A stretch of DNA of 64,000 nucleotides from Amycolatopsis sp. (GCF_025464955.1 NZ_JAODNM010000140.1:37286-101285), one strand, 5' to 3'; shown: positions 15,973 to 25,636, counted from the first letter of the stretch. The notes: a model not told the origin generated them from the letters alone. Translations and numbers: made by a program.

Positions 15973-18900
15973 GTGCTCCGCGCTCATAAGCTCCCGCTGC
16001 TCGTTCCGCTCGTCACCGCCGCCATGATGGCCGGCACCGTCCTCGCCGGCCCGGCATCTGCCGCACCGAGTCCGTCCGCCCAGGCCCAGCCTGCCGCCGC
16101 GAGACAGGTGTCGATGCCTGACGGCGGCTCGATCGCCGTCGACGCCGACGGCACCGCCACCCGCACCGACGCCAAAGGCAAGGTACTGGCGAAGACCACG
16201 CTGGCCCTGCCGCTGGGCGAATCCGCGCTCGGCGAATCCTGGGCGCCCACCGACGATGCCGTCCGCGCGGCGTTCACCAACCGCGCCGCCCCCTCCGACG
16301 TCTTGGCCGTCCTCGCCGGCAACACCGCGATCACCGGCGCGCCGGTGGCGGGTGGACGTCGGGCCGCGGTGACCTCCGACGCGGGCCTGAACTCGGCCTT
16401 CGCCAAGGTCGGCGCGGTTTCCGTGCAGCCGCTGTCGGACGAGCCGTCGCTGGCCAAGACGTTCGTCGTGCACCTCAAGGGCGGTGACCCGGCAGCCGCG
16501 GCGAAGACCCTCGCCGCCACGCCCGGGATCGCTTCCGCCCAGCCGGACCGGACCATCTCCGCGATGTCGACCGGCCCGGTGCCCTTCCCGCAAGCCGCCC
16601 AAAAAGCCGCGAAGGCCCAGTCACACACCAACCCGCCCGCCGGGCTGCCGGACAACTACGGACTGACGTCGTCGGCGCAGAGCTTCCTCAACGCCGGCGG
16701 GACCGACGCTGTCGGCGCGTACAGCCTGCTGCAGAACAAGTTCGGCCAGCTGCCCGGTACCGGCGAGATCATCACCAACGTCTCGATCGGCGACCTGACC
16801 GACCAGTCCATGGCCGACGCCGGGGACGCCTACGTGCAGCAGTCCGGCCCGACCACGATCGTCCAAAACGGACAGCGTTACCTCGACCTCCCGTCGATGC
16901 CGCTGATCCCGACCTACACCTCGAGTCCGTCGGGTCAGCTCGACCCCGTCGGCTCGGCCGAGAACCAGGACCCGTCGCTTGGCGAGGTCATGCTGGACTT
17001 CGGTGTCATGGCACCGCTGCCGCATGACAAGCAGCGCCCGTCCGCGGTCGGCAGCGGGCTGACCGACCTGCTCGGCATCGCGCCCGGCGCGCAGTATCGC
17101 CTGGTCGTGCCGCAGCAGCCGACCACCGACCAGATCGCGGTCGCGCTGATGGCCGCCGCCCGGCAGAACCCGCGGCCCAACGTGATCACCGCGAGCCTCG
17201 GTTTCGGCACCGACACGGCTGGGTTCCCGGGCCGCTATCTGGAAGACGACCCGGTGACGCAGGCCGTGATCTCGACGATCGTGCGGCAGTACCACATCGT
17301 CGTCACCATCTCGTCCAACGACGGCACGCGCCTCTACACGCCCGCGGCCGTCGGCCCGGACGGCGGCAGCACCCCCACGGACACCACCCGTGACCCCGGC
17401 GCGACGACCGACATCAACGACGACGCGACCTCGACAACCCCGACCAAGGTGCTCGACAGCGGCGCGATCGCGGTGGGCGGCACGACGCTGGACGACACGA
17501 TCGCCTCGTCCCCGCAGAGCGGTGGCGCGCTTTCGCGTCAGGGCACGTTCGCCACGACCCGGACCGACGGCGGTGAGCTCTTCTCATCCGGCTTCGGCAG
17601 CCGCGTCGACGTTTCCGCGCCGAGCGACGGCATCCTCGTCTTCGAGCACACCCAGCGCGGCGCGGCGCAAGCCGTGACGCCGGTGCTCAACGGCGGCACT
17701 TCGGCGTCCGCGCCGATGACGGCAGCGGCGGCCGCGGTCGTCCTGCAGGCGTCCCGGCTGACCGGCCGGACACCGAGTCCCGAAGACGTCCGGTCGCTGC
17801 TCGAACGCACCGGGCGCGCGGTCGCCAGCCCGCCGCAGATGGACCAGCAGATCACCGTCGGCAAGCAGATCGACGTCACCGCGGCCGTCAGCTCCGTGCT
17901 CGGCGGGTCGCCAACGAAGATCCAGCGGCTGTCCGTCGCACACCGGGTCACCAAAGCCGGTCTCGGCGCTTCGTTCACCGAGTACACCGACCCCGGACGA
18001 ATCGACCTGGTTTCCGGCGGCACCGGTGAAGGGCTGGTCGGGCCGGTGACGATCGGCGCCGATGTGACGGGCCTGCCCGCCTTCGGGCGTCCCGACTACG
18101 TCGTGCGGATCGGCGGCCACGAGTTCCACTCGGACACGCCCGCGGTCCGGCTGACCCCGACGGAAATGCTGCAGGCCGCCGGGTTGCCGGTGATCTCGAC
18201 GACGGACCGGACGGTCCAGCTCACCTACCAAGTCCGTTTCGGCCCGCTGGCACTGGCTTCTGAGCAGAAGTCGCTGGTTTTCGGCCCGACGGACGGTACC
18301 TACGCGGAGGCGATCGCCCCGGTCGCCCCCGCGACGGTCAAGGCGGGAGGCTCGGTCAAGGTGCACTACGACCTGACCGGGGTCAAGAACCTCTCGGCAC
18401 CGCAGCTCGTGGTGTCGACCGTCGGGCATTGGAACCCGGTGTCCGCGCCGCTTTTCGGGGCGGCCTACACGGCCCCGCTGACCGCCACCTCCGGTGACGT
18501 CACGATCCCGGCGACCGCGTTCGACGGTGGTGGCGGGATCTACGGCCTCGGCATCATCCAGCGTTCGGTGACCTCGACGACCTTCGGCAGCCCGACCTAC
18601 GGCGAGTTCACGCCGATCCGCGTCGACGGCGGGACCGCCTCGCAGCGGCCGGACGCGCCGACACTGGCCGCGAGCGGCGGTCAGTTCGGTCACAACCTGG
18701 AGATCCCCCGGGCCGCTCCGGGCTTCTCGTTGCGCTACGACGTGCGCGGGATCCCTGGCGCGACCGGTGCCGCCGTAGAGGTCTCGGCCCCGGCGCCGAC
18801 GCTGTACAACGCGCTCAACACCGTCACGAACGCCAACGGAACCGTCCGCGACAACGACGGCGTCAACACCGGTTCCGTTGCCTACCAACAGCTTCCTGGA

Positions 18901-20118
18901 CGCAGCGGCACGGTGTCACTCGACGCTGTCAAGCTCGGTCTCGGCAGCTCGCTGTCCTACGACGTCCGGGTCTTCCCGACCGGCCGTGACGGGAAGCCGG
19001 TGGGTCAAGCGTCGCCGACGTCGATGCTGACGCTGGACGACGGGCTCGCGCCCGGCGGCGGTCGGATCACCAGTTTCGCGATCCAACCCGGCGGAACCGG
19101 GGCGGCCGCGGTCCGCGACCCGAGCGGGAGCGAGTCGCTGCGTGAGTACACGCCCGCGACCGGCACGTTCGGGCGCATCCTGGCCACGGACGCGTCGCCT
19201 GACGACGTTTATCAGGTGCTGGGCACCGACCAGGGCGCGCAGCGGCTGGCCGTCCTGCACGCGACGTCCGCCGGGCTGGTGGTGGAGACCTACGACACGA
19301 CGTCCGCCAAGCTCGTGGCCTCGGCGACGACGTCCGGATACGCCGTGCAGGGCGGGCGCGTCGACACCGTGCGGCATCGGGCGGCGCTCCTGGCCAAGCG
19401 CACCGCGGACAACGCCGACGTGGTGTTGCCGCTGACGCTGTCGAGCGGTGCGATCGGAGCGGCGATCCTCGCCGACGGACCGGGTACCACGGCCGGGGTC
19501 TACCGGCTGCTCGACCTCAACCAGGCCACCGGGCAGGTCTACCTGTCGAAGGACACATCGGGCCTGATCTGCTTCGGTGGCGGGGTCGGCGCGGCCGTCG
19601 TCGGGGTGAACCTCGATTCCGGTGCGCTGCTGCCGGCCCCGTCCGCGAGCCAGTGCTCCGGGTCGCTCGGCATCGACGACGTCGCGAACAAGGTGTACCA
19701 ACTGCCTTACCGGTCGTTCAGCGTGAACATCGTCGGCACCACGACGTTGAACCCGCTGGACGGCGCCACGCTCGTCTCTGGCCCGGTGAGCACCATCCGT
19801 CAGCAGCAGGCGGCACACCTCGCCATCGACTCGGTGAACCACCTGGCGCTGATCGCGTTCAGGACGCCGCCGGTGCTGTCGATCTTCGGCCGGGTAGGCG
19901 GGGTGATCACGGACAACAACGCCACCGGGCAGATCGCCGTCACTGATCCGGCGACCGGGAAGCAGCTGTCCGTCGCGTCGGGGCTCAACTTCTCGTCGTA
20001 CTACTCGGGCGGGGAGTACAACTCGCTCACCGAACGGTCCATCCAGCTCGAGCCGGCGAACCGGACCGGCTGGACCCTCTCCGCCGACAACACCCAGATC
20101 CAGCAGTTCCACTACTAG
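15973..20118 (+). CDS. large secreted sedolisin-like (S8/S53) serine peptidase
   Basis: A 1381-aa exported protein with a signal peptide (VLRAHKLPLLVPLVTAAMMA, cleavage near PASAAPSP at about residue 31) and a propeptide-like region to about residue 200. The catalytic domain, about 210-640, ends in NGGTSASAPMTAA with the Ser nucleophile at residue 577. No HGTH motif of subtilases is present; instead LGEVMLDFGV supplies Glu338 and Asp342 in the ExxxD spacing of S53 sedolisins, followed by GIAPGAQYRLV. About 740 residues of beta-rich sequence follow, including TSGLICFGGGVGAAVVG, possibly substrate-binding domains. The start is GTG with GAAAGGGG upstream. Peptidase identity is good; the S53 assignment rests on motif spacing. 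Confidence 0.82.
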   Translation: MLRAHKLPLLVPLVTAAMMAGTVLAGPASAAPSPSAQAQPAAARQVSMPDGGSIAVDADGTATRTDAKGKVLAKTTLALPLGESALGESWAPTDDAVRAAFTNRAAPSDVLAVLAGNTAITGAPVAGGRRAAVTSDAGLNSAFAKVGAVSVQPLSDEPSLAKTFVVHLKGGDPAAAAKTLAATPGIASAQPDRTISAMSTGPVPFPQAAQKAAKAQSHTNPPAGLPDNYGLTSSAQSFLNAGGTDAVGAYSLLQNKFGQLPGTGEIITNVSIGDLTDQSMADAGDAYVQQSGPTTIVQNGQRYLDLPSMPLIPTYTSSPSGQLDPVGSAENQDPSLGEVMLDFGVMAPLPHDKQRPSAVGSGLTDLLGIAPGAQYRLVVPQQPTTDQIAVALMAAARQNPRPNVITASLGFGTDTAGFPGRYLEDDPVTQAVISTIVRQYHIVVTISSNDGTRLYTPAAVGPDGGSTPTDTTRDPGATTDINDDATSTTPTKVLDSGAIAVGGTTLDDTIASSPQSGGALSRQGTFATTRTDGGELFSSGFGSRVDVSAPSDGILVFEHTQRGAAQAVTPVLNGGTSASAPMTAAAAAVVLQASRLTGRTPSPEDVRSLLERTGRAVASPPQMDQQITVGKQIDVTAAVSSVLGGSPTKIQRLSVAHRVTKAGLGASFTEYTDPGRIDLVSGGTGEGLVGPVTIGADVTGLPAFGRPDYVVRIGGHEFHSDTPAVRLTPTEMLQAAGLPVISTTDRTVQLTYQVRFGPLALASEQKSLVFGPTDGTYAEAIAPVAPATVKAGGSVKVHYDLTGVKNLSAPQLVVSTVGHWNPVSAPLFGAAYTAPLTATSGDVTIPATAFDGGGGIYGLGIIQRSVTSTTFGSPTYGEFTPIRVDGGTASQRPDAPTLAASGGQFGHNLEIPRAAPGFSLRYDVRGIPGATGAAVEVSAPAPTLYNALNTVTNANGTVRDNDGVNTGSVAYQQLPGRSGTVSLDAVKLGLGSSLSYDVRVFPTGRDGKPVGQASPTSMLTLDDGLAPGGGRITSFAIQPGGTGAAAVRDPSGSESLREYTPATGTFGRILATDASPDDVYQVLGTDQGAQRLAVLHATSAGLVVETYDTTSAKLVASATTSGYAVQGGRVDTVRHRAALLAKRTADNADVVLPLTLSSGAIGAAILADGPGTTAGVYRLLDLNQATGQVYLSKDTSGLICFGGGVGAAVVGVNLDSGALLPAPSASQCSGSLGIDDVANKVYQLPYRSFSVNIVGTTTLNPLDGATLVSGPVSTIRQQQAAHLAIDSVNHLALIAFRTPPVLSIFGRVGGVITDNNATGQIAVTDPATGKQLSVASGLNFSSYYSGGEYNSLTERSIQLEPANRTGWTLSADNTQIQQFHY

Positions 20119-20130
20119 CGCTGGTCAGGT

Positions 20131-20176
20131 CTCGTGAGTGTTCCGGCCGGTTAGAAGCGGCCGGAACACTCACGAG
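20131..20176. repeat. short-form CTCGTGAG hairpin; probable bidirectional terminator
   Basis: Perfect 19-base arms (CTCGTGAGTGTTCCGGCCG at 20131-20149, complement at 20158-20176) with an 8-base loop lie between two convergent peptidase genes. The right arm contains the TGA stop of the minus-strand gene (read as AAC-TCG-TGA). Confidence 0.88.
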
Positions 20177-21174
20177 TTAGGGGCGGGTGACGGAGACGGC
20201 GACGGGGTGGGAGTCGGCTCTGGGGAAGGCGGTGTCGGAGGGGCCGGGGGCGGCGGGGTCAGGGTGTACAGCAACAGGTTCGGCGTTCCGGCAGGGACGC
20301 CGGTGAGCGCACCGGGAGTCGCCGCGGCCACGAGGGCCTTGCAGACGTCCGCTGGGCTCGCGTCCGGGTGCAACGAGCGGTACAACGCCGCCGCGCCGAC
20401 GACGTACGCCGCCGCGACGGATGTCCCAGACCGAGTGCTCGACGCTGTCGAGCCGGCAGTGAGCGACGGGACATCGACACCCGGCGCGTAGAGATCGACA
20501 CCGGCGCCGAAGTTCGAGTTGGCAGCGACCTTGTCACTCGTGTCGCTCGCACCGACCGTCAGCGCCTCGGACACCCGCGCCGGCGAGTACCCGCTGACGT
20601 CGGCAGACTGCCCGCCGGCCGGCACCGCGACCGGCATGACCGCCGCGAGCCCCTGAACGGCCGTGTCGAGCTGGGCGTTCGGGACCCCGCCGATGCCGAG
20701 CAGCGCGACCGCGGGTTGCTGCGCGTTCTTGGTGACCCAGTCGATGGCGGCGAGGATGCTGTCGATCGAACCGCCGCCCTGCTGGTCGATCACCCGCACC
20801 GGCACGATGTGGACGCCCTTCGCCAGCCCGTACGTCGCGCCGCCGATGATGCCCGCGAGGTGCGTGCCGTTGCCGTTGGGATCGGCCGTCGCGGGCGTGC
20901 CGTCGACGAAGTCCTTGCCCGCCTCGACCCGGCCGCCGAAATCGGCCTGTTTGGCCTCGACCCCGCTGTCGATGACATACGCCGTGACGTCGTCGGCGGT
21001 CGTTTCGTAGTGGTACGACTGGTCGACGCCCTTGCGCTGGTCGACCCGGTCGAGTCCCCAGCTGGGCGGATTCGCCTGAACCCCGACCGCGGCGTTCGCC
21101 GGTATCGCGACCGCGGTGGCCACCACCGCCGAGACGCCGATGGCCAGGAAACCCTGTTTCAGTCGAATAGTCAT
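20170..21174 (-). CDS. secreted subtilase (S8) with an altered oxyanion position
   Basis: A 334-aa exported subtilisin-family protein: signal peptide (MTIRLKQGFLAIGVSAVVAT, cleavage near ANA-AVG), Asp69 in YVIDSGVEA, His105 in GNGTHLAG, Ser252 in RSGTSVAAA, then a Pro-rich tail from about residue 308 (PPPPAPPTPPSPEPTPTPSP) likely to span or anchor in the wall. The usual oxyanion Asn motif (AAGN) reads PAGGQSADVSGYSPA, so Gly stands where Asn is expected, and the SLGG motif is degraded (LLGIGG). The triad is intact but catalysis may be weak. There is no long propeptide. The stop codon lies inside the hairpin repeat at 20131-20176. Confidence 0.88.
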   Translation of the reverse strand: MTIRLKQGFLAIGVSAVVATAVAIPANAAVGVQANPPSWGLDRVDQRKGVDQSYHYETTADDVTAYVIDSGVEAKQADFGGRVEAGKDFVDGTPATADPNGNGTHLAGIIGGATYGLAKGVHIVPVRVIDQQGGGSIDSILAAIDWVTKNAQQPAVALLGIGGVPNAQLDTAVQGLAAVMPVAVPAGGQSADVSGYSPARVSEALTVGASDTSDKVAANSNFGAGVDLYAPGVDVPSLTAGSTASSTRSGTSVAAAYVVGAAALYRSLHPDASPADVCKALVAAATPGALTGVPAGTPNLLLYTLTPPPPAPPTPPSPEPTPTPSPSPSPAPNS

Positions 21175-21236
21175 GCCATGCGTCTACCCCGCATGATCAC
21201 CCGGGACAACTCGAAGATGTCCCTCGAACGGGTTAG

Positions 21237-21461
21237 TCACCCCACGTTGTCACCGCAGACGCCACGTCGGTCCTGCGTTTTCAGCGCCAGGCTGAGAAAG
21301 AAGATGCCGCCCGCCGCGGCGAGAATGGTCACCGCGGACCAGCCGAGCCGCGTGAAACCCTGCGAACCGTTGGTACCCAAAGCGAACACGACCTCGAACA
21401 CCGAAGCGATGTCCCACACTGACGGAACCGAGTCCCACGCCCGGTTCCGCCACCACCGCAA
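21237..21461 (-). CDS. possible small membrane protein
   Basis: A 74-codon frame, MRWWRNRAWDSVPSVWDIAS onward, with one or two hydrophobic segments (FEVVFALG and WSAVTILAAAGGIFFLSLAL) and a short polar end. The first possible start is TTG at 21461, which falls in a 22-bp palindrome, with no good ribosome binding site; a GTG start around 20 codons in is possible. The hydrophobic helix looks like real coding sequence, but the gene may be truncated at its 5' side by the palindrome. I do not recognise a family. Confidence 0.35.
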   Translation of the reverse strand: MRWWRNRAWDSVPSVWDIASVFEVVFALGTNGSQGFTRLGWSAVTILAAAGGIFFLSLALKTQDRRGVCGDNVG

Positions 21462-21478
21462 CTCGACGGCGACTTGCG
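21457..21478. repeat. single CGCAACTCG palindrome with one mismatch
   Basis: A solo copy of the 22-base palindrome; the right arm reads CGACTTGCG instead of CGAGTTGCG. It lies in the 365-base gap between the subtilase gene and recG, overlapping the 5' end of the small frame at 21237-21461. Confidence 0.75.
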
Positions 21479-21539
21479 CGCCCCCACGTCCACCCGGCCG
21501 ATGCCCGCCGCGGCCAGCGTTAAGGTGAGCGTCCCTGAG

Positions 21540-23696
21540 CTAGGTCTTTTCCAGGTACTCCGCGCGGTCGGAATCGACGACGTCGGCGATCATGTGCGCC
21601 AGGCCGGGGTACGCGGCCAGCGCGGGGTCCTTCGTGACGATCTCCTGCGAGCGCTCCCTGGCCTCGGCGATGACTTCCTCGTCGCGCAGCAGCGAAAGCA
21701 GCTTCAGCCCGGACTTCTTGCCGGACTGCGTCGAGCCCAGAATGTCGCCTTCGCGACGTAGTTCGAGGTCCATCCGCGACAGTTCGAATCCGTCCGTTGT
21801 GGACTCGACGGCGGCCAGTCGCTCGCGGGTCGTGGTGCCGTCCAGGGTTTCGGTGACCAGCAGGCAGAGCCCTGGCACACTCCCCCGGCCGACCCGGCCA
21901 CGCAGCTGGTGGAGCTGGCTGACCCCGAACCGGTCGGCGTCCATGATCACCATCGCCGTCGCGTTCGGCACGTTGACCCCGACCTCGATCACCGTGGTCG
22001 CCACCAGCACGTCCAGCTTCCCGGCGGTGAAAGCCCGCATCACGGTGTCCTTCTCGTCGCTCGGCATCCGGCCGTGCAGGATGCCGAGACGCAGGCCGCT
22101 GAGCGCGCCGTTTTCCAGCTCCTGCGCGACGTCGAGCACCGCGAGCGGCGGCCGTTTGTCGCCCTTGTCGGACGCGGGTTCGTCACCGATCCGCGGGCAG
22201 ACGATGTACGCCTGATGCCCCTTGCCGACCTCTTCGGTGACCCGCTGCCACACCCTGTCCAACCAGGCGGGCTTTTCCGCGACGGGGACGACCGTGGTCG
22301 CGATCGGCGAGCGCCCGACCGGCATCTCACGCAGCGACGAGACCTCCAAGTCGCCGTAGACGGTCATCGCGACCGTGCGCGGAATCGGGGTCGCGGTCAT
22401 GACCAGGACGTGCGGGCTGGTCGAATCCGCGCCGCGCGAGCGCAGGGCGTCGCGCTGTTCGACACCGAACCGGTGCTGCTCGTCGACGACGACAAAACCC
22501 AGCTCGGCAAACGAAACCGTGTCCTGGATGATCGCGTGCGTGCCGACGATGATCCCGGCCGCGCCGCTCACCGTGTCGAGCAGCGCCTGCTTACGTTCCT
22601 TGGCGCCCATCGACCCCGTCAGCAGCGTGACCTTCGTGGCGTTGTCGGCGGCGCCGAGCTCACCAGCCTGGCCGATGTCGCCGAGCATCTCGCGCAGCGA
22701 GCGGGCGTGCTGCGAAGCGAGGACTTCGGTCGGCGCGAGCATCGCGGCCTGCCGGCCCGAATCGACGACCTGCAGCATCGCGCGCAGCGCCACGACGGTC
22801 TTGCCGCTCCCGACCTCACCCTGCAGCAACCGGTTCATCGGGTGCGTGCCGGACAGGTCCCGCGCAAGGACGTCGCCGATCTCCCGCTGACCCGCTGTCA
22901 GCTCGAACGGCAGCCGCTTGTCGAAAGCGTCGAGCAGGCCGCCGTCCTTGTGCGGGTTGCCGACGGCCGGCCGTGAGATCGCGGAATGCCTACGCTGCGC
23001 GAAAATCAGCTGGACGGCCATCGCTTCGTCCCACTTGAGCCGCTTGCGCGCGTTCTCGAGCTGGGCCCAGTCGGCGGGGCGGTGGATGTTGCGCATCGCG
23101 TCTTCGAGCCCGGCGAACCCGTAGCGCTTCAGCAGCTCCGGCGGCATCGGGTCCTCGACGACGTCGAGCGTATCCAGCACCTGTCGTACGCATTTGACGA
23201 TCGACCAGGTCGGCACGCCCTGCGCGGCCGGATACACCGGGATCATCTCGGCCAGGAACGTCTCCATGGCGCTGGGATCGGCCTCGTCGTCGATCAGCTC
23301 GTACTCGGGGTTGGCCAGCTGCAGGTTGTCGCGGAAAACGGTGACCTTGCCGGCGAACAGGCCGCTTTTGCCGATCACCAGGCCCTTGGAGTGCTTGGCC
23401 GCCTGGTTGAAGAAGGCGCACGAGAGCCGACGGCGGCCGTCGGTGATCACCACTTCCAGCAGGTTGCCGTACCTGGCCTTCATCGGGCGCGAGGTGACCT
23501 TCTCGATCCTGGCCATCACCGTGACGTGCTCGCCGATCTCGAGGCCGGCGATGTCGGTCAGCTCACCGCGCTCGGCATAGCGGCGCGGATAGTGCCGCAG
23601 CAGGTCGCTGACGGTGTGGATGTCGAGCGACCCGGCCAGCGCCTTCGCGGTCTTGGCACCCAGCAGCGGTGTCAGCTCGTCGCGCAACGCACTCAC
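21540..23696 (-). CDS. recG: ATP-dependent DNA helicase RecG
   Basis: A 718-aa branched-DNA helicase that reverses stalled forks and processes recombination intermediates. An N-terminal wedge/OB-fold region (VTSRPMKARYGNLLEVVITD, SGLFAGKVTVF) binds the junction. Helicase motifs follow: I GEVGSGKTVVALRAML, Ia LAPTEVLA, II VVDEQHRFGVEQR, III MTATPIPRT, IV-VI including VIEVGVNVPNATAMVI and QLHQLRGRVGRG. A C-terminal TRG-like end is present (RREGDILGSTQSGKKSGLKL). GTG 23696 starts 5 bases after the stop of the upstream DAK2 gene, so the two form one operon. Length is typical. Confidence 0.97.
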   Translation of the reverse strand: MSALRDELTPLLGAKTAKALAGSLDIHTVSDLLRHYPRRYAERGELTDIAGLEIGEHVTVMARIEKVTSRPMKARYGNLLEVVITDGRRRLSCAFFNQAAKHSKGLVIGKSGLFAGKVTVFRDNLQLANPEYELIDDEADPSAMETFLAEMIPVYPAAQGVPTWSIVKCVRQVLDTLDVVEDPMPPELLKRYGFAGLEDAMRNIHRPADWAQLENARKRLKWDEAMAVQLIFAQRRHSAISRPAVGNPHKDGGLLDAFDKRLPFELTAGQREIGDVLARDLSGTHPMNRLLQGEVGSGKTVVALRAMLQVVDSGRQAAMLAPTEVLASQHARSLREMLGDIGQAGELGAADNATKVTLLTGSMGAKERKQALLDTVSGAAGIIVGTHAIIQDTVSFAELGFVVVDEQHRFGVEQRDALRSRGADSTSPHVLVMTATPIPRTVAMTVYGDLEVSSLREMPVGRSPIATTVVPVAEKPAWLDRVWQRVTEEVGKGHQAYIVCPRIGDEPASDKGDKRPPLAVLDVAQELENGALSGLRLGILHGRMPSDEKDTVMRAFTAGKLDVLVATTVIEVGVNVPNATAMVIMDADRFGVSQLHQLRGRVGRGSVPGLCLLVTETLDGTTTRERLAAVESTTDGFELSRMDLELRREGDILGSTQSGKKSGLKLLSLLRDEEVIAEARERSQEIVTKDPALAAYPGLAHMIADVVDSDRAEYLEKT

Positions 23697-23700
23697 TTGG

Positions 23701-25311
23701 TCACTCCACCCCGATCAGCAGCACCGCGTCCGGCTGGCCACCCGGATAGCTCGCCAGCTCCACTTCAGGATGCTCCAGTCTCAACTGCTCTCCCAACTCC
23801 AGGTGCACGTTGACCGGCGCGTCCACCCCGGTGAGCACCGTGACCAGCTCACCACCGACGGCGAGCATCCGGTTCAGCACGTTCATCGCGGCGGCGACCA
23901 GATTGGTTTCCGACGCCGGCGCGGGCTCGATGACCACGACCTCGCCGTCGACCAGGCCGATGACGTCACCGGCCTGCGCCCGGCCGACCCAGGTCAGCGA
24001 CTCCTCGCGCGAAATGAGCAGCTCCCCGCGCCTGGTCGCGGCAGCCGCTTCGGCCATCGCGACGACGTCGTCGTTGGTGCGCCGCTGCGGATCGTGGACG
24101 GCCAGCGCGGCGAGTACCTGCACCGGCGACACGCACGGGATGACCACGACGTCGTGATCGCCGGCCATGGCGTGCCCGGCCGCCGCGTCGGCCACCGCGG
24201 TGAGCTCGATCCCAGCCGGGAGCAGCGTCACATGGCGGCCGTCGGACTCGGTGATGATGCCGAGCATGTCCTCCACGCTCGGGACCTCACCGGCCGGGAC
24301 AGCGAGCACGCCGACACCTTCGGCGCGGAGCAGTTCGGCGAGCGCGCCACCGTGCACCACCGCGATGACCGACCGGTCCACCCCGCCACCGACCTCGACG
24401 GGCGTGGGAGTGATCAGCGGTTCCACCCGGATCTTGCGGAGCCTGCCCGCGTCGATCCCCGCCTCGATAGCGGCGCCGATATCCGCGCAGTGCACGTGAA
24501 CGGCGTGGCTGCCGGCCCCGTCACCGGCCACCGTCACGCTGTCGCCGAGCCCGGACAGCGCCTTCCGCAACGCGAGCAAGGCTGCCTGCTCGACACCGGC
24601 GACAGCGTCGTCAACGTCCAGCAGGTACATGACCTCCCAGGCGTGTGGTGCGGGAGCGGCGTGGACGTGGGTATGCGCGTCGAGCGGGCGCGACGGCGGC
24701 TCGGTGGTGGTGCCGATGATCACGCAGACGAGCGCGTCGAGCACGGCGACCAAGCCGCGGGCCCCGGCGTCGACCACCCCGGCCTTGGCCAGGACGGGCA
24801 GCTGCTCAGGGGTGCGCTCGAGGGCGGTCGACGCGACCGCTGCGGCCCGCACAGCGACGTCTTCGAGTGCGCCGGTCTCTCCCTTGACCGCCGCTGCGAC
24901 GGCGTGGAGGACGGTGAGCACGGTTCCCGCGACGGGCCTGGTCACCGCGCCTGTGGCGACGCCGTCGGCGTGCACGAGCGCGGCCGCGAGACCGGCGCCG
25001 TCGAGTGGCCCGCCGGTGGCCGCCGACTCGGCGAAACCACGCAGGACCTGGGACATGATGACCCCGGAGTTGCCGCGGGCGGCCGCCACCGCACCCTTCG
25101 CCAGCACGCCGAGCGCCTCGGCGGCCGTCGCCGGTTCGGCGCCGGCCAGTTCGTCCCGCGCGCCGGCCATCGTGTGCAGCAGGTTCGACCCGGTGTCGGA
25201 GTCCGCGACCGGATAGACGTTGATGCCATTGATGGCCGGACGCAGCACGTCCAGGCTGTGCACAAAGGCGTCAGCCCAGGCGGATACCGCCACCGTGTCC
25301 ATCACCCGCAC
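23701..25311 (-). CDS. DAK2 domain-containing protein (YloV/FakA family)
   Basis: A 536-aa cytoplasmic protein. The DAK2 (DhaL-like) nucleotide-binding domain spans about 10-200: NGINVYPVADSDTGSNLL, with the Asp residues expected to bind Mg-ATP, AARGNSGVIMSQVLRGF and AVTRPVAGTVLTVL. A middle domain and a C-terminal DegV-related region (about 310-530) follow, as in the fatty-acid kinase FakA. In Firmicutes FakA phosphorylates fatty acids bound to FakB; in actinomycetes the substrate is less settled. I choose GTG 25311 because GGAGG lies 6 bases before it. The recG gene follows in the same operon and rpmB is divergent, a common actinobacterial order. Confidence 0.9.
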   Translation of the reverse strand: MRVMDTVAVSAWADAFVHSLDVLRPAINGINVYPVADSDTGSNLLHTMAGARDELAGAEPATAAEALGVLAKGAVAAARGNSGVIMSQVLRGFAESAATGGPLDGAGLAAALVHADGVATGAVTRPVAGTVLTVLHAVAAAVKGETGALEDVAVRAAAVASTALERTPEQLPVLAKAGVVDAGARGLVAVLDALVCVIIGTTTEPPSRPLDAHTHVHAAPAPHAWEVMYLLDVDDAVAGVEQAALLALRKALSGLGDSVTVAGDGAGSHAVHVHCADIGAAIEAGIDAGRLRKIRVEPLITPTPVEVGGGVDRSVIAVVHGGALAELLRAEGVGVLAVPAGEVPSVEDMLGIITESDGRHVTLLPAGIELTAVADAAAGHAMAGDHDVVVIPCVSPVQVLAALAVHDPQRRTNDDVVAMAEAAAATRRGELLISREESLTWVGRAQAGDVIGLVDGEVVVIEPAPASETNLVAAAMNVLNRMLAVGGELVTVLTGVDAPVNVHLELGEQLRLEHPEVELASYPGGQPDAVLLIGVE

Positions 25312-25444
25312 CCGTAACCTCCAAGCTGGTCAAGGGCAGGGTATCGACCCGGTTCGGGCCGCCTGAAACGCGCTGGTTACTATGTTCAAGTTGCCCGGTG
25401 ATCTGGGCTGAACATCTCTTTCACTGATCTTAAAGGAGTTCGAC

Positions 25445-25636
25445 GTGGCTGCCGTGTGCGACGTCTGTGCCAAGGGACCCGGCTTCGGCAAGTCGGTCTC
25501 GCACTCCCACCGTCGTACCAACCGTCGGTGGAACCCGAACATCCAGACCGTGCACGCCAAGATCGGTCTGTCGCAGCGTAAGCGCATGAACGTGTGCACC
25601 TCCTGCATCAAGGCCGGCAAGGTCGTGCGCGGCTGA
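25445..25636 (+). CDS. rpmB: 50S ribosomal protein L28
   Basis: A 63-aa ribosomal protein starting GTG after AAAGGAGTTCGAC. The sequence AAVCDVCAKGPGFGKSVSHS then RRWNPNIQTVHA is characteristic of bL28. Two CxxC pairs, CDVC near the N-terminus and CTSC near the C-terminus, make it the zinc-binding form; actinomycetes often keep a second, Cys-free copy elsewhere that is induced when zinc is low. It is transcribed alone, divergent from the DAK2-recG operon, and ends in a strong intrinsic terminator. Confidence 0.97.
   Translation: MAAVCDVCAKGPGFGKSVSHSHRRTNRRWNPNIQTVHAKIGLSQRKRMNVCTSCIKAGKVVRG

Noticed and set aside
23614..25317. A 567-codon plus-strand frame opposite the DAK2 gene
   Set aside because: It is antisense to a recognised gene and consists of Arg/His/Asp/Gly-rich sequence without any motif.
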